DNA from: Pusillimonas noertemannii
Lineage (GTDB): Bacteria; Pseudomonadota; Gammaproteobacteria; Burkholderiales; Burkholderiaceae_B
Length of the DNA: 52,649 nt
Assembly (NCBI RefSeq): GCF_003096595.1
Contig: NZ_QEKO01000011.1
Span: forward strand, 1 to 52,649
Direction: 5' to 3'
Within the stretch, counting starts at the first letter, position 1; every line of letters starts with the position of its first letter. The notes under the pieces are model-generated. The model was not told the origin of the DNA, searched no databases, and worked only from the letters and a program-made list of their open reading frames with translations. The position numbers and the translations under genes were made by a program. Below are positions 33,536 to 42,529 of this stretch, one piece after another.

Positions 33536-35994
33536 AGCGGGCCGAGCGGGTCGTTGGGCTCGGGCCGCATCGGCACGGGTATGGCCTGCGTCTGCGGGGC
33601 CTCGGGCTGGGGCGCGTCGCGGTTGAAGCCGCGCAGGTCAAGCAAGCCTGTGCCCGGGTCGCGCTGTATCTCGGGCAGCTTGGCGGCCGTGGCGCCGGGC
33701 ACCAGCCACGAGGCCCGCACCGGCAGGCCGGCTTGCGCCGCGCGCATGTAGTTGTAGCGGTCAAGCGTCAGGCTGGCGCCGTCTTGCGCGGTGCGCACGA
33801 TGTGCGGCCGCAGGAACACCATCAGGTTGGTCTTGCTGCGCCCGCGCTTCTGGTACTTGAACAGATTGCCCAGTATGGGAATATCGCCCAGCAGCGGCAC
33901 CGAGGTGGTGGAGTCGTCGACCGTGTCTTCCAGCAGGCCGCCCAGCACGATGATCTGCCCGTCGTCGACCAGCACATTGGTTTCCAGCGCACGTTTACGG
34001 GTGATGATGTTGCCGCTGGACCCCTGGGTGGGCAGCGTGGACGAGGGATCGATGCTGCTCACTTCCTGGTACAGCGAGAGCTTTACCGTGCCGCCTTCGG
34101 AGATCTGCGGGCGTATGCGCAGGGTAAGGCCCACGTCTTCGCGCTGCACGGTCTGGAAGGGGTTGCTGGCGCCGTCGCCCGTGGTGGTGTATGAACCCGT
34201 CACGAAAGGAACGGTGCGGCCCACGATGATGCTGGCCTGCTCGTTGTCCAGCGTCATGAGGTTGGGTGTGGAAAGAATATTGACCCCGCCCTGCCTTTGC
34301 ATGGCGCGCGCCAGCACACCCAGGTTAAGCAGTTGGGTGCCCAGCACGTCGACCGTGCCCTTGACCACGCCCAGGTTCAGGCCCGAGCCCAGCGCATCGA
34401 TGGTGGTGCGTGAATTGGCCAGGTTGGTGCCGATGCCGGTGCCGCCCAGGTTGGCGCCGCCAAAGAACGAGGTGCCGCCGTCGGCAATGCTGTCGCCGCC
34501 TGCCATCCACTGCACGCCTATTTCGGCGGCGTCTTCGGCGTTCACTTCCACGATCAGGCTTTCGATCAGCACCTGGGCGCGCCGCTGGTCGAGCAGGTCG
34601 ATCACTTCGCGCAGGCTGCGGTACAGCGGGTCGGGGGCCGAGATAATCAGCGTGTTGGTGGTGGGGTCGGCCTGTACGGTGGCGCCGCCCGCCGAGAAGG
34701 CGACCGACTGCTGGTTGCCCTCGCGGAAATCAGGCATGGAGGCGCCCATGCCCGCGCCCGTGCTGGAGCCGGAGCCGGAGCCTGTGGTGCCGGAGGCCAG
34801 GTTAGAGGCGAAAGCCCCCTGCAGCGCCGAGGAATTGCCGGTTCCGTCCATGGCGCTGTCGAGCACCGAGCTGCTGTCGGAAGAGCCCGAGCCGCCCTGC
34901 CCCGACAGCGCGCCGCGCAGCACTTCGGCCAGGTGGGTGGCCTGGGCGTTGCGCAGATAGACCACGTGCAGGTTGCCGGCACGCGATTCGGGGCTGTCGA
35001 TCTGGCGGATGAGATCGCGGGCCAGCTTCAGGCGCTCGGGCGTGCTGGCCCGCACCAGAACCGCATTGCTGCGCGGATCGGCCACTATGGTGGTCGACTG
35101 CGCGGCCTGGTCGCTGCCTGTCGAGGCCTGCAGCAGCTGCTGCGCCAGGGCTGCGACATCAAGCGCCACCCCGTACTCGATGGGGATGACGTCGGTGTTG
35201 ATGGCCGTGGGCGTGTCGATGCGCGAAATGACTTCGGCCACGCGGTCGAGATTGTCGGCGTAATCGGTGATGACCAGGGTGTTGTTGCCGGCGTGCGCGG
35301 CAATGGTATTGTTGGGCGCCACCATGGGGCGCAGTATGGGCACCAGGGCCGTTGCGCTTTCGTAGCGCAGCGGGAAGACCCGGGTGACCAGTTCGCCGCC
35401 CCGCGCCGCCTGGTCGCTGGAAACCACCGGGCCGCCCTGCAGCTTGGCGTCGGCCTCGGGCACCACGCGGCTGACGCCGTCCACGTCTATGACGGCAAAG
35501 CCCTGCATGCGCAGCGCGCCCAGCAGCATGGAATAGGCGGTGTCGGCATCGACCGGTGTGTCGGAAACCAGGGTGAGCTGCCCTCTTACGCGCGGGTCGA
35601 CGACGAAGTTGCGCCCCGTGAACTGCGCCAGCGCCCGCACTACCCCTTGCAGGTCGGCCTCGTTGAAGTTGAGCGTGGTGCGCTGGCCCTGGTTTTGCGT
35701 TCCTGTTCTGGGTGCGGGAACGTCGTCTTCATAAGTGGGCCGTTGCTTTATGGGCGGCAAGGCGCGCGGCCGGCGCTGTTGCGAGGCATCGGCGTGTTCT
35801 GAATACGGCTGGGCCCTTTGCGGCGTGTCGGAGCCCACCGCGGTATAGGCCACCATCGGCGAGCCGCCGGACTGCATGCCGGCATCGGTGGCGCATCCGC
35901 CCAATGCCAGGGCAAGCATCAATACCGGCAGGCGCAGACGATGCCCCGCAAGGTGCGTGGACGGGCTTTCGGGGCTTCGAGAAAAAATGGTCAT
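33532..35994 (-). CDS. gspD: Type II secretion secretin GspD
   Basis: An 820-residue outer-membrane channel. The N-terminus has a lipobox-like LALALGGC, then the N0 and three N domains (residues 100-480, [21 protein letters not shown]..., with a Gly/Ser-rich insert near residues 380-430), and the C-terminal secretin domain ([31 protein letters not shown]). The ATG at 35994 is chosen because it starts the signal. The long in-frame extension upstream belongs to the gspM/gspN region in the wrong frame. A pilotin gene is not seen, so the lipid anchor may help self-piloting. Confidence 0.95.
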   Translation of the reverse strand: MTIFSRSPESPSTHLAGHRLRLPVLMLALALGGCATDAGMQSGGSPMVAYTAVGSDTPQRAQPYSEHADASQQRRPRALPPIKQRPTYEDDVPAPRTGTQNQGQRTTLNFNEADLQGVVRALAQFTGRNFVVDPRVRGQLTLVSDTPVDADTAYSMLLGALRMQGFAVIDVDGVSRVVPEADAKLQGGPVVSSDQAARGGELVTRVFPLRYESATALVPILRPMVAPNNTIAAHAGNNTLVITDYADNLDRVAEVISRIDTPTAINTDVIPIEYGVALDVAALAQQLLQASTGSDQAAQSTTIVADPRSNAVLVRASTPERLKLARDLIRQIDSPESRAGNLHVVYLRNAQATHLAEVLRGALSGQGGSGSSDSSSVLDSAMDGTGNSSALQGAFASNLASGTTGSGSGSSTGAGMGASMPDFREGNQQSVAFSAGGATVQADPTTNTLIISAPDPLYRSLREVIDLLDQRRAQVLIESLIVEVNAEDAAEIGVQWMAGGDSIADGGTSFFGGANLGGTGIGTNLANSRTTIDALGSGLNLGVVKGTVDVLGTQLLNLGVLARAMQRQGGVNILSTPNLMTLDNEQASIIVGRTVPFVTGSYTTTGDGASNPFQTVQREDVGLTLRIRPQISEGGTVKLSLYQEVSSIDPSSTLPTQGSSGNIITRKRALETNVLVDDGQIIVLGGLLEDTVDDSTTSVPLLGDIPILGNLFKYQKRGRSKTNLMVFLRPHIVRTAQDGASLTLDRYNYMRAAQAGLPVRASWLVPGATAAKLPEIQRDPGTGLLDLRGFNRDAPQPEAPQTQAIPVPMRPEPNDPLGPL

Positions 35995-36008
35995 GGCAAC
36001 AGTATTGG

Positions 36009-36773
36009 CTAGCGTATTTTCAAAAGGGTTTGGCTGTCTGGGCCGGTGCTGGGCCCCATGGCGGCAAGCAGTCCCTGCAGGGCCGCATGTGTGTCGCCGC
36101 TGGCGGACTCTTCGACCCAGGCCTTGCCGTCGAACTGAGCGCGCGAACGCGACAATGTGCCGGCCCCTTCCATCATCAGGGGGCCGCGGCTGGTCGCCAG
36201 CGCCAGCGCGATGGCATCGCTCGAACCTGGTTTCAGCACAAGAGTGTAGTCGCCCATGGGCCGCACGCGCGTCAGCGACGACGATGCGTTGCGCCATTGG
36301 GCCGTGAGCAGCGGCGCGTCGTCCTTTGACGAAGGCATGCCCGGCCCCAGCACAAGCTGCGGCCAAGAGAGGTGCACTTCGCCGCCCGGGTCGAGCGTGT
36401 TGAACAAGGCATGCACGGTGGTAAGCACCGAGGCGGGCAGCTGCAGCGACTGGGCCGAAAGGCGCAGGCCGTTCCAGGCGGGTGACAGCGCAAGGGGGCC
36501 GCGCAGCCATGGATGGCTGATGACCAGGCGCGGGCCGCCGTCGAAGGCCAGGCGCCATTGCACCGGGTCGGGCAAGGTGCGCCGCAGGCCGCCCACGCCC
36601 ACGGCAACCGTGGCGCTGGCCGACCACATGGTGCCCGAAGCGTCGGTGACCACCACCGGAGACGACTCGGGGATGAAGGCCATGGCCCAGCGGGCTGGCA
36701 GCGACCACAGCGCCGCGGCAACGAGCACTGCAACGAGCAGCGCGATCCAGGCGAAGCGAAGGCCGCGCATCAT
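36009..36773 (-). CDS. gspN: Type II secretion protein GspN
   Basis: A 254-residue protein with one N-terminal membrane helix (residues 8-26) and a periplasmic beta-rich domain, as in GspN. The weakly conserved WSLPARWAM and SGTMWSASATV match this family. GspN is an accessory T2SS protein without a settled role. Its start overlaps gspM by 4 nt, and gspD follows after 14 nt. Confidence 0.85.
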   Translation of the reverse strand: MMRGLRFAWIALLVAVLVAAALWSLPARWAMAFIPESSPVVVTDASGTMWSASATVAVGVGGLRRTLPDPVQWRLAFDGGPRLVISHPWLRGPLALSPAWNGLRLSAQSLQLPASVLTTVHALFNTLDPGGEVHLSWPQLVLGPGMPSSKDDAPLLTAQWRNASSSLTRVRPMGDYTLVLKPGSSDAIALALATSRGPLMMEGAGTLSRSRAQFDGKAWVEESASGDTHAALQGLLAAMGPSTGPDSQTLLKIR

Positions 36774-37360
36774 CGGGGCTCCTTCGAGGGCATGGCCAGC
36801 ACGATGGTGCCCGTAAGCTGCCCCGGCCGGTCACGCCCGTCGACGACGCTGCGCTCGAGCGTGGCCTGCCGGGTTTGCACCTGGGCCACGAAGGGAAGGC
36901 TGGACAGCCACTCGACAATGCGTCCCGCCGGGGCATTGTTGAAGCGAACCTGCCATTGGGCCTGGCCGGCCTCGGCGTCGGTGTGCGGACCGAACTGGGC
37001 CAGGGCATCGAGCCCCGCGCTGCCCAGGCTGGCCCGCAGCGCCTGCTCGGTTTCTTCGGCCGACATGGCGCCGGAACGGCCCCGGTCCAGCGCCTTGGCC
37101 TCGAGGATGACGGCGTTGAGACGGCTTGCCTGCGCCTGTAGCGCGGGCAACTGGCTGTGGGCGTTGTCGATGCTTTCGAGCGCCGGCTTGAGGCCGGCCG
37201 TCCAAAGCAATGCGACCCCCAGCAGCAGCGCCCCGCCCTTCAGCAGCTTTTGCTCGCGTGGCGTGCGGCGCTGCCAGGCCTCGCGGGCCTGTGCGGCAAG
37301 AGGCTCGAACCGGGCGCGCGAGGCTTGTTCGAACCTGGACCAGTTGTTGGCAAGGCTCAT
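36770..37360 (-). CDS. gspM: Type II secretion protein GspM
   Basis: A 196-residue bitopic inner-membrane protein. A short cytoplasmic start (MSLANNWSRFEQASRARF) and one membrane helix (residues 44-64) precede a periplasmic domain with a coiled-coil-like stretch. The ATG at 37360 follows AGGAGGCTTC and overlaps gspL by ATGA. An upstream in-frame Met lies inside gspL and is not used. GspM pairs with GspL in the platform. Confidence 0.88.
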   Translation of the reverse strand: MSLANNWSRFEQASRARFEPLAAQAREAWQRRTPREQKLLKGGALLLGVALLWTAGLKPALESIDNAHSQLPALQAQASRLNAVILEAKALDRGRSGAMSAEETEQALRASLGSAGLDALAQFGPHTDAEAGQAQWQVRFNNAPAGRIVEWLSSLPFVAQVQTRQATLERSVVDGRDRPGQLTGTIVLAMPSKEPR

Positions 37361-38382
37361 GAAGCCTCCTTGCCGTTCTGCGCGGCGGCCGGCCTTTTGG
37401 CCCGCCACACGTTGGGCTGGGCCTCGTCTTTTTCCAGCACCACCCTTTGCACGGCGGCCGACTGGGCTAGCGCGGCTTCATTGGTGGGCGGCGCATAGCC
37501 GTCGGCCAGTGTCAGGGTAAGCACGCCTGCCTGGTACTGCAGGCCTCGCACGTGACCCTGGGCGAAATCCAGCACCTGGGCGGCGGCCAGGGCCAGCGGC
37601 ATGAAGTCGTCGTCGGCGCTGACGCCCTGCGCCAGCCGCAGCGCGTCGCGCTGGTTCTGCGCCTGGCGCAGCGGATCGATGACGACTGGTATTTGCGGAA
37701 AAGCCTGGGTTACGGCGTTTCTCATGTCGCGCTGCAGGGTGTCCACCTCGCCCTGAAGGCGGCTGGCGTATCCATTGAGGCCAACTATCCATACCGCCGC
37801 GGCCGCCGCGCCCCACCCTGCCGCCTTGCGCCAGCGCCCTCCCGCCGAGGCCGGACGCAGACTGTCGTGGGCGAGCGACCAGGCCGGCAAAGGCGCCAGC
37901 CATCGCGGCCCGGCCGGCAGCTGCAGCGGCATGTCGGGATGGAAGTCGCCGGCCGGCAGGGCCAGGGCATGAGGAATGAATGCGGCGACATCCAGCCGCG
38001 CCCCGGCCAGCAGCGCCCAGGCATCGGCTAGCGGCCGGCGCGCTGTCCAGGCGACGGCAACCCGGCCGTCGGGCAGGCGCGGCCCGTGCGCCACGCACAA
38101 CTGCTCGACATCGGACAGGACCATGGGTTCGATGCTGCCCACCACCGCGGCCTGCAGGCGCTGCGCCGACACGGGCGGAACCGTGACCTCGGCCACGATG
38201 GCGTCGTCGGGATGAAGAATGGCGTATACGGGCTGCGAGCCGGCGTGCGCGCCCAGCTGGGCGGCTGTCTGCTCGCCCGAGCGCGCGGCGCGCCCCTCGC
38301 GGTCGACCTGGACGAAGGCCATGGGCGTTTCCGGCGAGAGGTGTTGTAAAGGTGGCAGGGCCAGGCGCAAATGCTGTTTCAT
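37357..38382 (-). CDS. gspL: Type II secretion protein GspL
   Basis: A 341-residue bitopic protein. The N-terminal actin-like cytoplasmic domain (residues 1-180, binds GspE) precedes a single membrane helix near residues 190-207 (AAGWGAAAAAVWIVGLNGYA) and a periplasmic ferredoxin-like domain. The ATG at 38382 lies 11 nt after gspK. An in-frame start further upstream overlaps gspK and has no ribosome site. Confidence 0.9.
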   Translation of the reverse strand: MKQHLRLALPPLQHLSPETPMAFVQVDREGRAARSGEQTAAQLGAHAGSQPVYAILHPDDAIVAEVTVPPVSAQRLQAAVVGSIEPMVLSDVEQLCVAHGPRLPDGRVAVAWTARRPLADAWALLAGARLDVAAFIPHALALPAGDFHPDMPLQLPAGPRWLAPLPAWSLAHDSLRPASAGGRWRKAAGWGAAAAAVWIVGLNGYASRLQGEVDTLQRDMRNAVTQAFPQIPVVIDPLRQAQNQRDALRLAQGVSADDDFMPLALAAAQVLDFAQGHVRGLQYQAGVLTLTLADGYAPPTNEAALAQSAAVQRVVLEKDEAQPNVWRAKRPAAAQNGKEAS

Positions 38383-38393
38383 GTTGTTGATTA

Positions 38394-39293
38394 TCAATAG
38401 GTCACCCAGCGGACCGAGGCGAGCCCCTGGTTGCTGCGGTGAAGCAAGGCGCGCAGCCCGACCAAGGTAGCCCCTACGGTAACCTCGCCGGTAACGCGAA
38501 ACCAATTGCTGTTTACGCTTATGCGCTGCCCGGCGTTTTTATCCCGGCTGCGCACGCGATTGACGAAATCTCCTCGGTTGGTGAACCACAGGCCCTTGTC
38601 GCGCTGCACGACCAGTTCGCGCGCGCCGGCCAGGCCCAGTTCGGGCACCACCGCGCCCAGCACCTCGGCCGAGGCCGTATTGGCGTTGACGGTGGTGGCC
38701 ACGGGCAAAACCGTGATGAAAGGCTGCAAGGCATCCATGACCCTGGGCGTGAAGCCTTCCAGCGAACGCAGGTCGTCGATGCCAAGCAGCCCCACCGCGT
38801 GCGGCACGCCGTCTTCGCCGGGCTGCGAATTGGCCACGCGCCGGGCCATGATCGTGGCCAGGTCGGAATCGATGTCCAGCCACTGCAGCAGGCTTTCCAG
38901 CGCCTGGACCTCGTCCGGCTTGATGCGCGCCCCTTCGGCCAAATTGCGTAGATTGTATTTGCTTTGCTCGTCTTCGATCTGTCCCGAGAACAGCGCGCGG
39001 TCTGGATCCTCGGCCGTGCCCACGGGCAGGCCGATGATGGGCCGGGCCCAGATTCCGTCCAGGCGGGTGGTGGGACTGTTGCGGGCGTCCATCAGCAGCA
39101 CCACGCGCGACCAGTCCAGCCCTCCCCTAAGCAGCCATGCCGCCTGGGCGCGATCGCGCTCGGTGATGAGAATGTTCGCCATCAGTCCCTGACGCTCGAT
39201 GACCGAGGTGGCCAGGGCCGATGCGGCCACGACCACGAGCAAGGCGGCGATGACGGCCATGCCGCGCTGGCGAAGGCTTGCTTGCGGCCTCAT
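38394..39293 (-). CDS. gspK: Type II secretion minor pseudopilin GspK
   Basis: A 299-residue large pseudopilin at the pilus tip. The leader MRPQASLRQRG is cut before MAVIAALLVVVA. Position 5 of the mature protein is not Glu, as is normal for GspK. The extra alpha-helical domain of GspK follows (about residues 60-270, with the family's DIDSDLATIMARRV region). It overlaps gspJ by ATGA. Confidence 0.93.
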   Translation of the reverse strand: MRPQASLRQRGMAVIAALLVVVAASALATSVIERQGLMANILITERDRAQAAWLLRGGLDWSRVVLLMDARNSPTTRLDGIWARPIIGLPVGTAEDPDRALFSGQIEDEQSKYNLRNLAEGARIKPDEVQALESLLQWLDIDSDLATIMARRVANSQPGEDGVPHAVGLLGIDDLRSLEGFTPRVMDALQPFITVLPVATTVNANTASAEVLGAVVPELGLAGARELVVQRDKGLWFTNRGDFVNRVRSRDKNAGQRISVNSNWFRVTGEVTVGATLVGLRALLHRSNQGLASVRWVTY

Positions 39294-39991
39294 GGCAGCA
39301 CCACCACTTTGCGATAGGGCTTGTCGCTGGTCGGGTCTTCGCGGTACAGCGAGATCTCCAGGCCGCTTGCCACCGAACCCGAGGCCTGCGTATTGGCGCC
39401 CGTGTTCGTTTCGGGCTGCGCGCTGGATTCGGCCTGGACAGTACCGATCACGCTTTCCCTCGTTGCACTGGGGGGCTCCACCCAGCCGCGCCCAGCCTGC
39501 CACATTTTTACCGACAGCCCCTTGACGTGCTCCAGGACCACGACCTCGGTCTCGGCCGCCGGCAGGGGCAGCAAATAGGAAGGTGCCCCGACGGCCCGGA
39601 CGAGGGCCCCGTCCTTCAGGTACCAGCGAAGCTGCTGCCACAGTCCGTCGCCCGCTGCGCGCACCAGGCTCAGACCGCCGTCGCGGTCCCAGGTGATGCC
39701 GGGCGGCATGCGTCCCGATGCGCCGGCGGAGCCCGTTGCGGCATTGGCCGCGGCGGAAAGCGAGTTCGGCAGCACATCGGCGCCGGCATGCAGCAACAGG
39801 TCGCGCTCGATCTGGCCCAGTGCGCGCACCATCGAAAGGGTTTCCTCGGCGCGCTCGTCCAGGCGCTCGCCGGTGCGCTGTACCGCGTCCAGGCCCCGCC
39901 ACGAAATCAGGCTGACCAGCGCCATCAAGGTTAGCGCGACCAATACTTCGATAAGGGTGAAACCCTGCTGGACCCGGCAAGCGTGTTTCAT
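39290..39991 (-). CDS. gspJ: Type II secretion minor pseudopilin GspJ
   Basis: A 233-residue pseudopilin. The leader MKHACRVQQG is followed by FTLIEVLVAL, so Glu5 is present. A Pro/Gly/Thr-rich segment near the C-terminus (ETNTGANTQASGSVASG) is an unusual insert. It overlaps gspI by ATGA. Confidence 0.92.
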   Translation of the reverse strand: MKHACRVQQGFTLIEVLVALTLMALVSLISWRGLDAVQRTGERLDERAEETLSMVRALGQIERDLLLHAGADVLPNSLSAAANAATGSAGASGRMPPGITWDRDGGLSLVRAAGDGLWQQLRWYLKDGALVRAVGAPSYLLPLPAAETEVVVLEHVKGLSVKMWQAGRGWVEPPSATRESVIGTVQAESSAQPETNTGANTQASGSVASGLEISLYREDPTSDKPYRKVVVLP

Positions 39992-40359
39992 CGGACTCGG
40001 GTCACAAGGCCATCCAGCTCGGACAGCACCGGACCGTCGGCGAGGCTGACGCGCACGGTGATGCGGCGAAAGTCGGGATTGGGCGTGCCCTGCACCACCT
40101 GCTCGCAGCGAAAGCCAAGCGGGCCCTGCGGGCATGGCTGGGTGCGGCGCCCCACAGCGGGGAAGACGGCCTGCAGTCGCACTTCGGAAAGAAAATTCTG
40201 CGCGGCCTGCTGGGCAAGGCTGCGTTCCTGCATGCCGCGCACGCCGCTGGCGCCCACGCCCAGGGCCCGCACGCAGGCTGCAAGCGCCACGCCCGCAATG
40301 GCCAGCGCAACCAGCACCTCGATGAGCGTGAAGCCGCGTTGCCGGCCGGGCTTAGTCAT
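39988..40359 (-). CDS. gspI: Type II secretion minor pseudopilin GspI
   Basis: A 123-residue pseudopilin with leader MTKPGRQRG and cleavage before FTLIEVLVALAIA. Length and the C-terminal beta region (DFRRITVRVSLAD) fit GspI. It overlaps gspH by 8 nt. Confidence 0.93.
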   Translation of the reverse strand: MTKPGRQRGFTLIEVLVALAIAGVALAACVRALGVGASGVRGMQERSLAQQAAQNFLSEVRLQAVFPAVGRRTQPCPQGPLGFRCEQVVQGTPNPDFRRITVRVSLADGPVLSELDGLVTRVR

Positions 40360-40930
40360 GCTCCACCACGAAGCGCCCGTTGCCCAGCCGCGAGAGCACG
40401 ACTGTCTGGTCGCCCGACGCCAGTTCCATCCGCATGGGGCCGGATATCCAGTCGGGCCCGAAGACCAGGCGGTCTTCGGGCTGGATGCGGACTGTGACGG
40501 GTTCTTCGGAGGACCACTCGCGGGGCCGCAATACCGTGCTGGCGCCCAGCCCGGTGTCCTGTACCTGGTGGCTTCTGGCGGCCATCCGCGCCGGCAAAAT
40601 TAGCCTGCGTGGAAGCCGTGTAAATTGATAGCCCTGGCCGTTGTGCTGCCAGACGATGGCCTGCCCGCTGGCCCGGGCCTCGACCTGGGCGGCGGTGAAC
40701 AGCTGCGCCAGCCGCATGGCGTCCTGGCGCAGTGCGCGCGCACCGGTGTTGCCAAAGGCCGAAACGCTGGCCATGGCAGTGGCGATGCCGATGATGACCA
40801 GCACGATCATCATCTCGAGCAGGGTGAAGCCCTGCTGCCCGCCTGAGCGCGCCGTGGCGCTGGCTACGCGCCGGTCCGAGGGGGCAAGGCGCCGCCAGCG
40901 GCTAGCGGGCCCAGGAACCGATGTCGGCAT
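40352..40930 (-). CDS. gspH: Type II secretion minor pseudopilin GspH
   Basis: A 192-residue pseudopilin, cleaved before FTLLEMMIVLVIIG. The start is uncertain. The ATG at 40930 with GGAGG upstream gives a long 34-residue basic leader and overlaps gspG by 29 nt. A further in-frame ATG at 40990 overlaps more. The beta-rich domain with VWQHNGQGYQF and RIQPEDRLVFGP matches GspH. Confidence 0.9.
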   Translation of the reverse strand: MPTSVPGPASRWRRLAPSDRRVASATARSGGQQGFTLLEMMIVLVIIGIATAMASVSAFGNTGARALRQDAMRLAQLFTAAQVEARASGQAIVWQHNGQGYQFTRLPRRLILPARMAARSHQVQDTGLGASTVLRPREWSSEEPVTVRIQPEDRLVFGPDWISGPMRMELASGDQTVVLSRLGNGRFVVEHD

Positions 40931-41366
40931 CGACGCCTTCGCCTCCGGCTTGCCCGTCGGCGCCCAGCGAAAATACGTCAATTTCGCCATGCACCCCGGG
41001 ATTCAGATATTGATAAGGGGTGTTCCAGGGATCGTTGGGCATGCGGTCCATATAGGCAGTTCCCTTGTCTTTCCCGCCCACCAGCGCGCCCAGGCCCTGG
41101 TCGGTAGAGGGATAGCGCCCATGGTCGAGGCGGTACAGCTTGAGCGCCTGCATGATGGCGCCGATGTCCTGCTTGGCCGCGACCACGCGCGCCTGGTCGG
41201 GGCGATCCATGACATTGGGCACCACCAGCGCGGCCAGCACGCCCATGATGACCACCACGACCATGATTTCAATAAGGGAGAAGCCCCGCTGGACCGCCGC
41301 GCGCCGCTGGCGCGACGCCGGGAACATGAGTGGGCGCAGCCTGGAAGAAAAGAAATTGCCTGTCAT
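40902..41366 (-). CDS. gspG: Type II secretion major pseudopilin GspG
   Basis: A 154-residue pseudopilin. A 28-residue leader ends in VQRG, followed by FSLIEIMVVVVIMG, and the C-terminal half shows the GspG pattern ALKLYRLDHGRYPSTDQGL, DPWNTPYQYLNPG and the Ca-binding end SLGADGQAGG. It is the first gene of the minus-strand T2SS operon and builds the piston filament. Confidence 0.95.
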   Translation of the reverse strand: MTGNFFSSRLRPLMFPASRQRRAAVQRGFSLIEIMVVVVIMGVLAALVVPNVMDRPDQARVVAAKQDIGAIMQALKLYRLDHGRYPSTDQGLGALVGGKDKGTAYMDRMPNDPWNTPYQYLNPGVHGEIDVFSLGADGQAGGEGVDADIGSWAR

Positions 41367-41700
41367 TGCGATGAAAACGAAACGATCCGGCGCCAGGTGA
41401 CTGTACAGCCGGAATATGAATAGATTAGATACATTCGAGGGTCGAAAGCATGCTACTCGTCGTCAAATGTCCGAGTCAATGATATTTATCATTTTCATTC
41501 TGTCAAAATGATGAAACGGAGCGAGATTCATGAAAAATTCAAGAGAATCGAGCAATATAGAATCAGGCCTGATTTCAGGCTGAAAAGCGGGAGCCCAGGC
41601 AGGCAATACTAATTATTGATGCGCTCCGGCATTTTTTTTGGCATGATGACCGACGCTGACCGCCTGCTTCAGCCACAAGCCAACATCGTACGTATTGCCC
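41367..41700. other. Divergent promoter region gspG / gspC
   Basis: A 334-nt AT-rich gap with no gene. It must hold the promoters of both T2SS halves. A 7-2-7 dyad, AATGATA TT TATCATT (41478-41493), is similar to iron-regulator (Fur) boxes. A short inverted repeat (CAGGCCTG ATTT CAGGCTG) lies near 41562-41580, and a T8 run at 41631-41638 follows a GC-rich stretch. No start codon or longer ORF is evident. Confidence 0.5.
41478..41493. promoter_or_regulatory. Fur-box-like palindrome in the T2SS promoter region
   Basis: Arms AATGATA and TATCATT are a perfect inverted repeat around TT. It is similar in composition to Fur sites (GATAAT repeats), but the match to the 19-bp consensus is only partial. 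It lies between the divergent gspG and gspC genes. Confidence 0.4.
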
Positions 41701-42183
41701 ATGCTCGCAAATAGAATCTCCCCACCTGACTGGATCATCTTGCGTGGCCCGCGCCTGGCCCAGGCTGCTGCCATGCTGGCCCTTGCGGCCGGCATCGGCC
41801 TGTGGGGCGCCCTGCTTCTGGCGCCCCGCCCCGCCGCGGCGCCGCCGGCGCTGGCCTCGGGCCCGGCGCCCGGCCAGGACACCGCCCCGGTCAGCAACTG
41901 GTTCGGCGGCGGCTCGGCCCGCTTGCGCGTAGCCGTGGTGGGCCTGATCGCCTCGGGCAAACAGGGCGCCGCCCTGCTCTCCATCAACGGCGGGCCCGCG
42001 CAGGCCTACCGCGTGGGCCAGCCCCTGGCCCAGGGCGTAACGTTGTCGGCGGTGCTGCCGCATGGCGTTTCCATCGACCAGGACGGCATTGTCGAAGACG
42101 TCTCCATGCCCAGCCTGCCCATGCCGCCGCAGGGTTTTGTTCCGGTCGCGCCCACAAGCGGTCCCGCGCCTATTCAAGGTTAA
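41701..42183 (+). CDS. gspC: Type II secretion protein GspC, short form
   Basis: A 160-residue protein with one membrane helix (about residues 22-42) and the homology-region domain (NWFGGGSARLRVAVVGLIASGKQGAALL...) that contacts the secretin. It ends soon after the HR domain and so lacks the PDZ or coiled-coil domain seen in longer GspC proteins. The ATG at 41701 is used. A TTG two codons upstream is possible, and neither has a strong ribosome site. It is transcribed away from the rest of the T2SS operon. Confidence 0.85.
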   Translation: MLANRISPPDWIILRGPRLAQAAAMLALAAGIGLWGALLLAPRPAAAPPALASGPAPGQDTAPVSNWFGGGSARLRVAVVGLIASGKQGAALLSINGGPAQAYRVGQPLAQGVTLSAVLPHGVSIDQDGIVEDVSMPSLPMPPQGFVPVAPTSGPAPIQG

Positions 42184-42529
42184 GGCCTCACCGACAAAAC
42201 GAACAGAGCCACAACATCCGCAACCTGGGTGAATGCGAAGGCGACTTGAACGTCGATGATCGTATCGTCACGGATTTGGGGGCTGCGTGCCAGGCCGTTG
42301 CAGATCACGTCGATGCTTTACGGCCGTTGAAGTAACAAACGCGGGGCGCAATGCCTTCCCTTGGCGAGGCGCGCTTTATATCCTTATTCCAAATAATTTG
42401 TAGTTGTTATATCGACAAACTATTAATATTGTGGCAATGATGCCTTGGGCAAGGCGCCAGCGTCCTGGCCTGCATCGCAACAAGAAGCTTCCGAGACAAA
42501 CTTTTCTACATAGAGCACATAGGGCGACC
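42184..42529. other. Intergenic region upstream of the second ABC importer
   Basis: Its left half is GC-rich with no usable ORF. The right half (42375-42440) is AT-rich and probably holds the importer's promoter: TTTGT and ACAAA flank TTATATCG near 42397-42419, and TATTAATATT follows. No clear pair of -35 and -10 boxes was settled on. Confidence 0.4.

Noticed and set aside
33532-37008. A 1158-residue frame containing gspD, as if gspD were fused to upstream genes
   Set aside because: The extension covers gspN and gspM in another frame. The ATG at 35994 starts a signal peptide and GspD of normal size.
42200-42335. A frame reading CEGDLNVDDRIVTDLG after gspC that resembles a dockerin loop
   Set aside because: It lies in a long out-of-frame reading with no start, only one loop and no conserved Cys pair, so the similarity to the sulfatase tails is probably chance.
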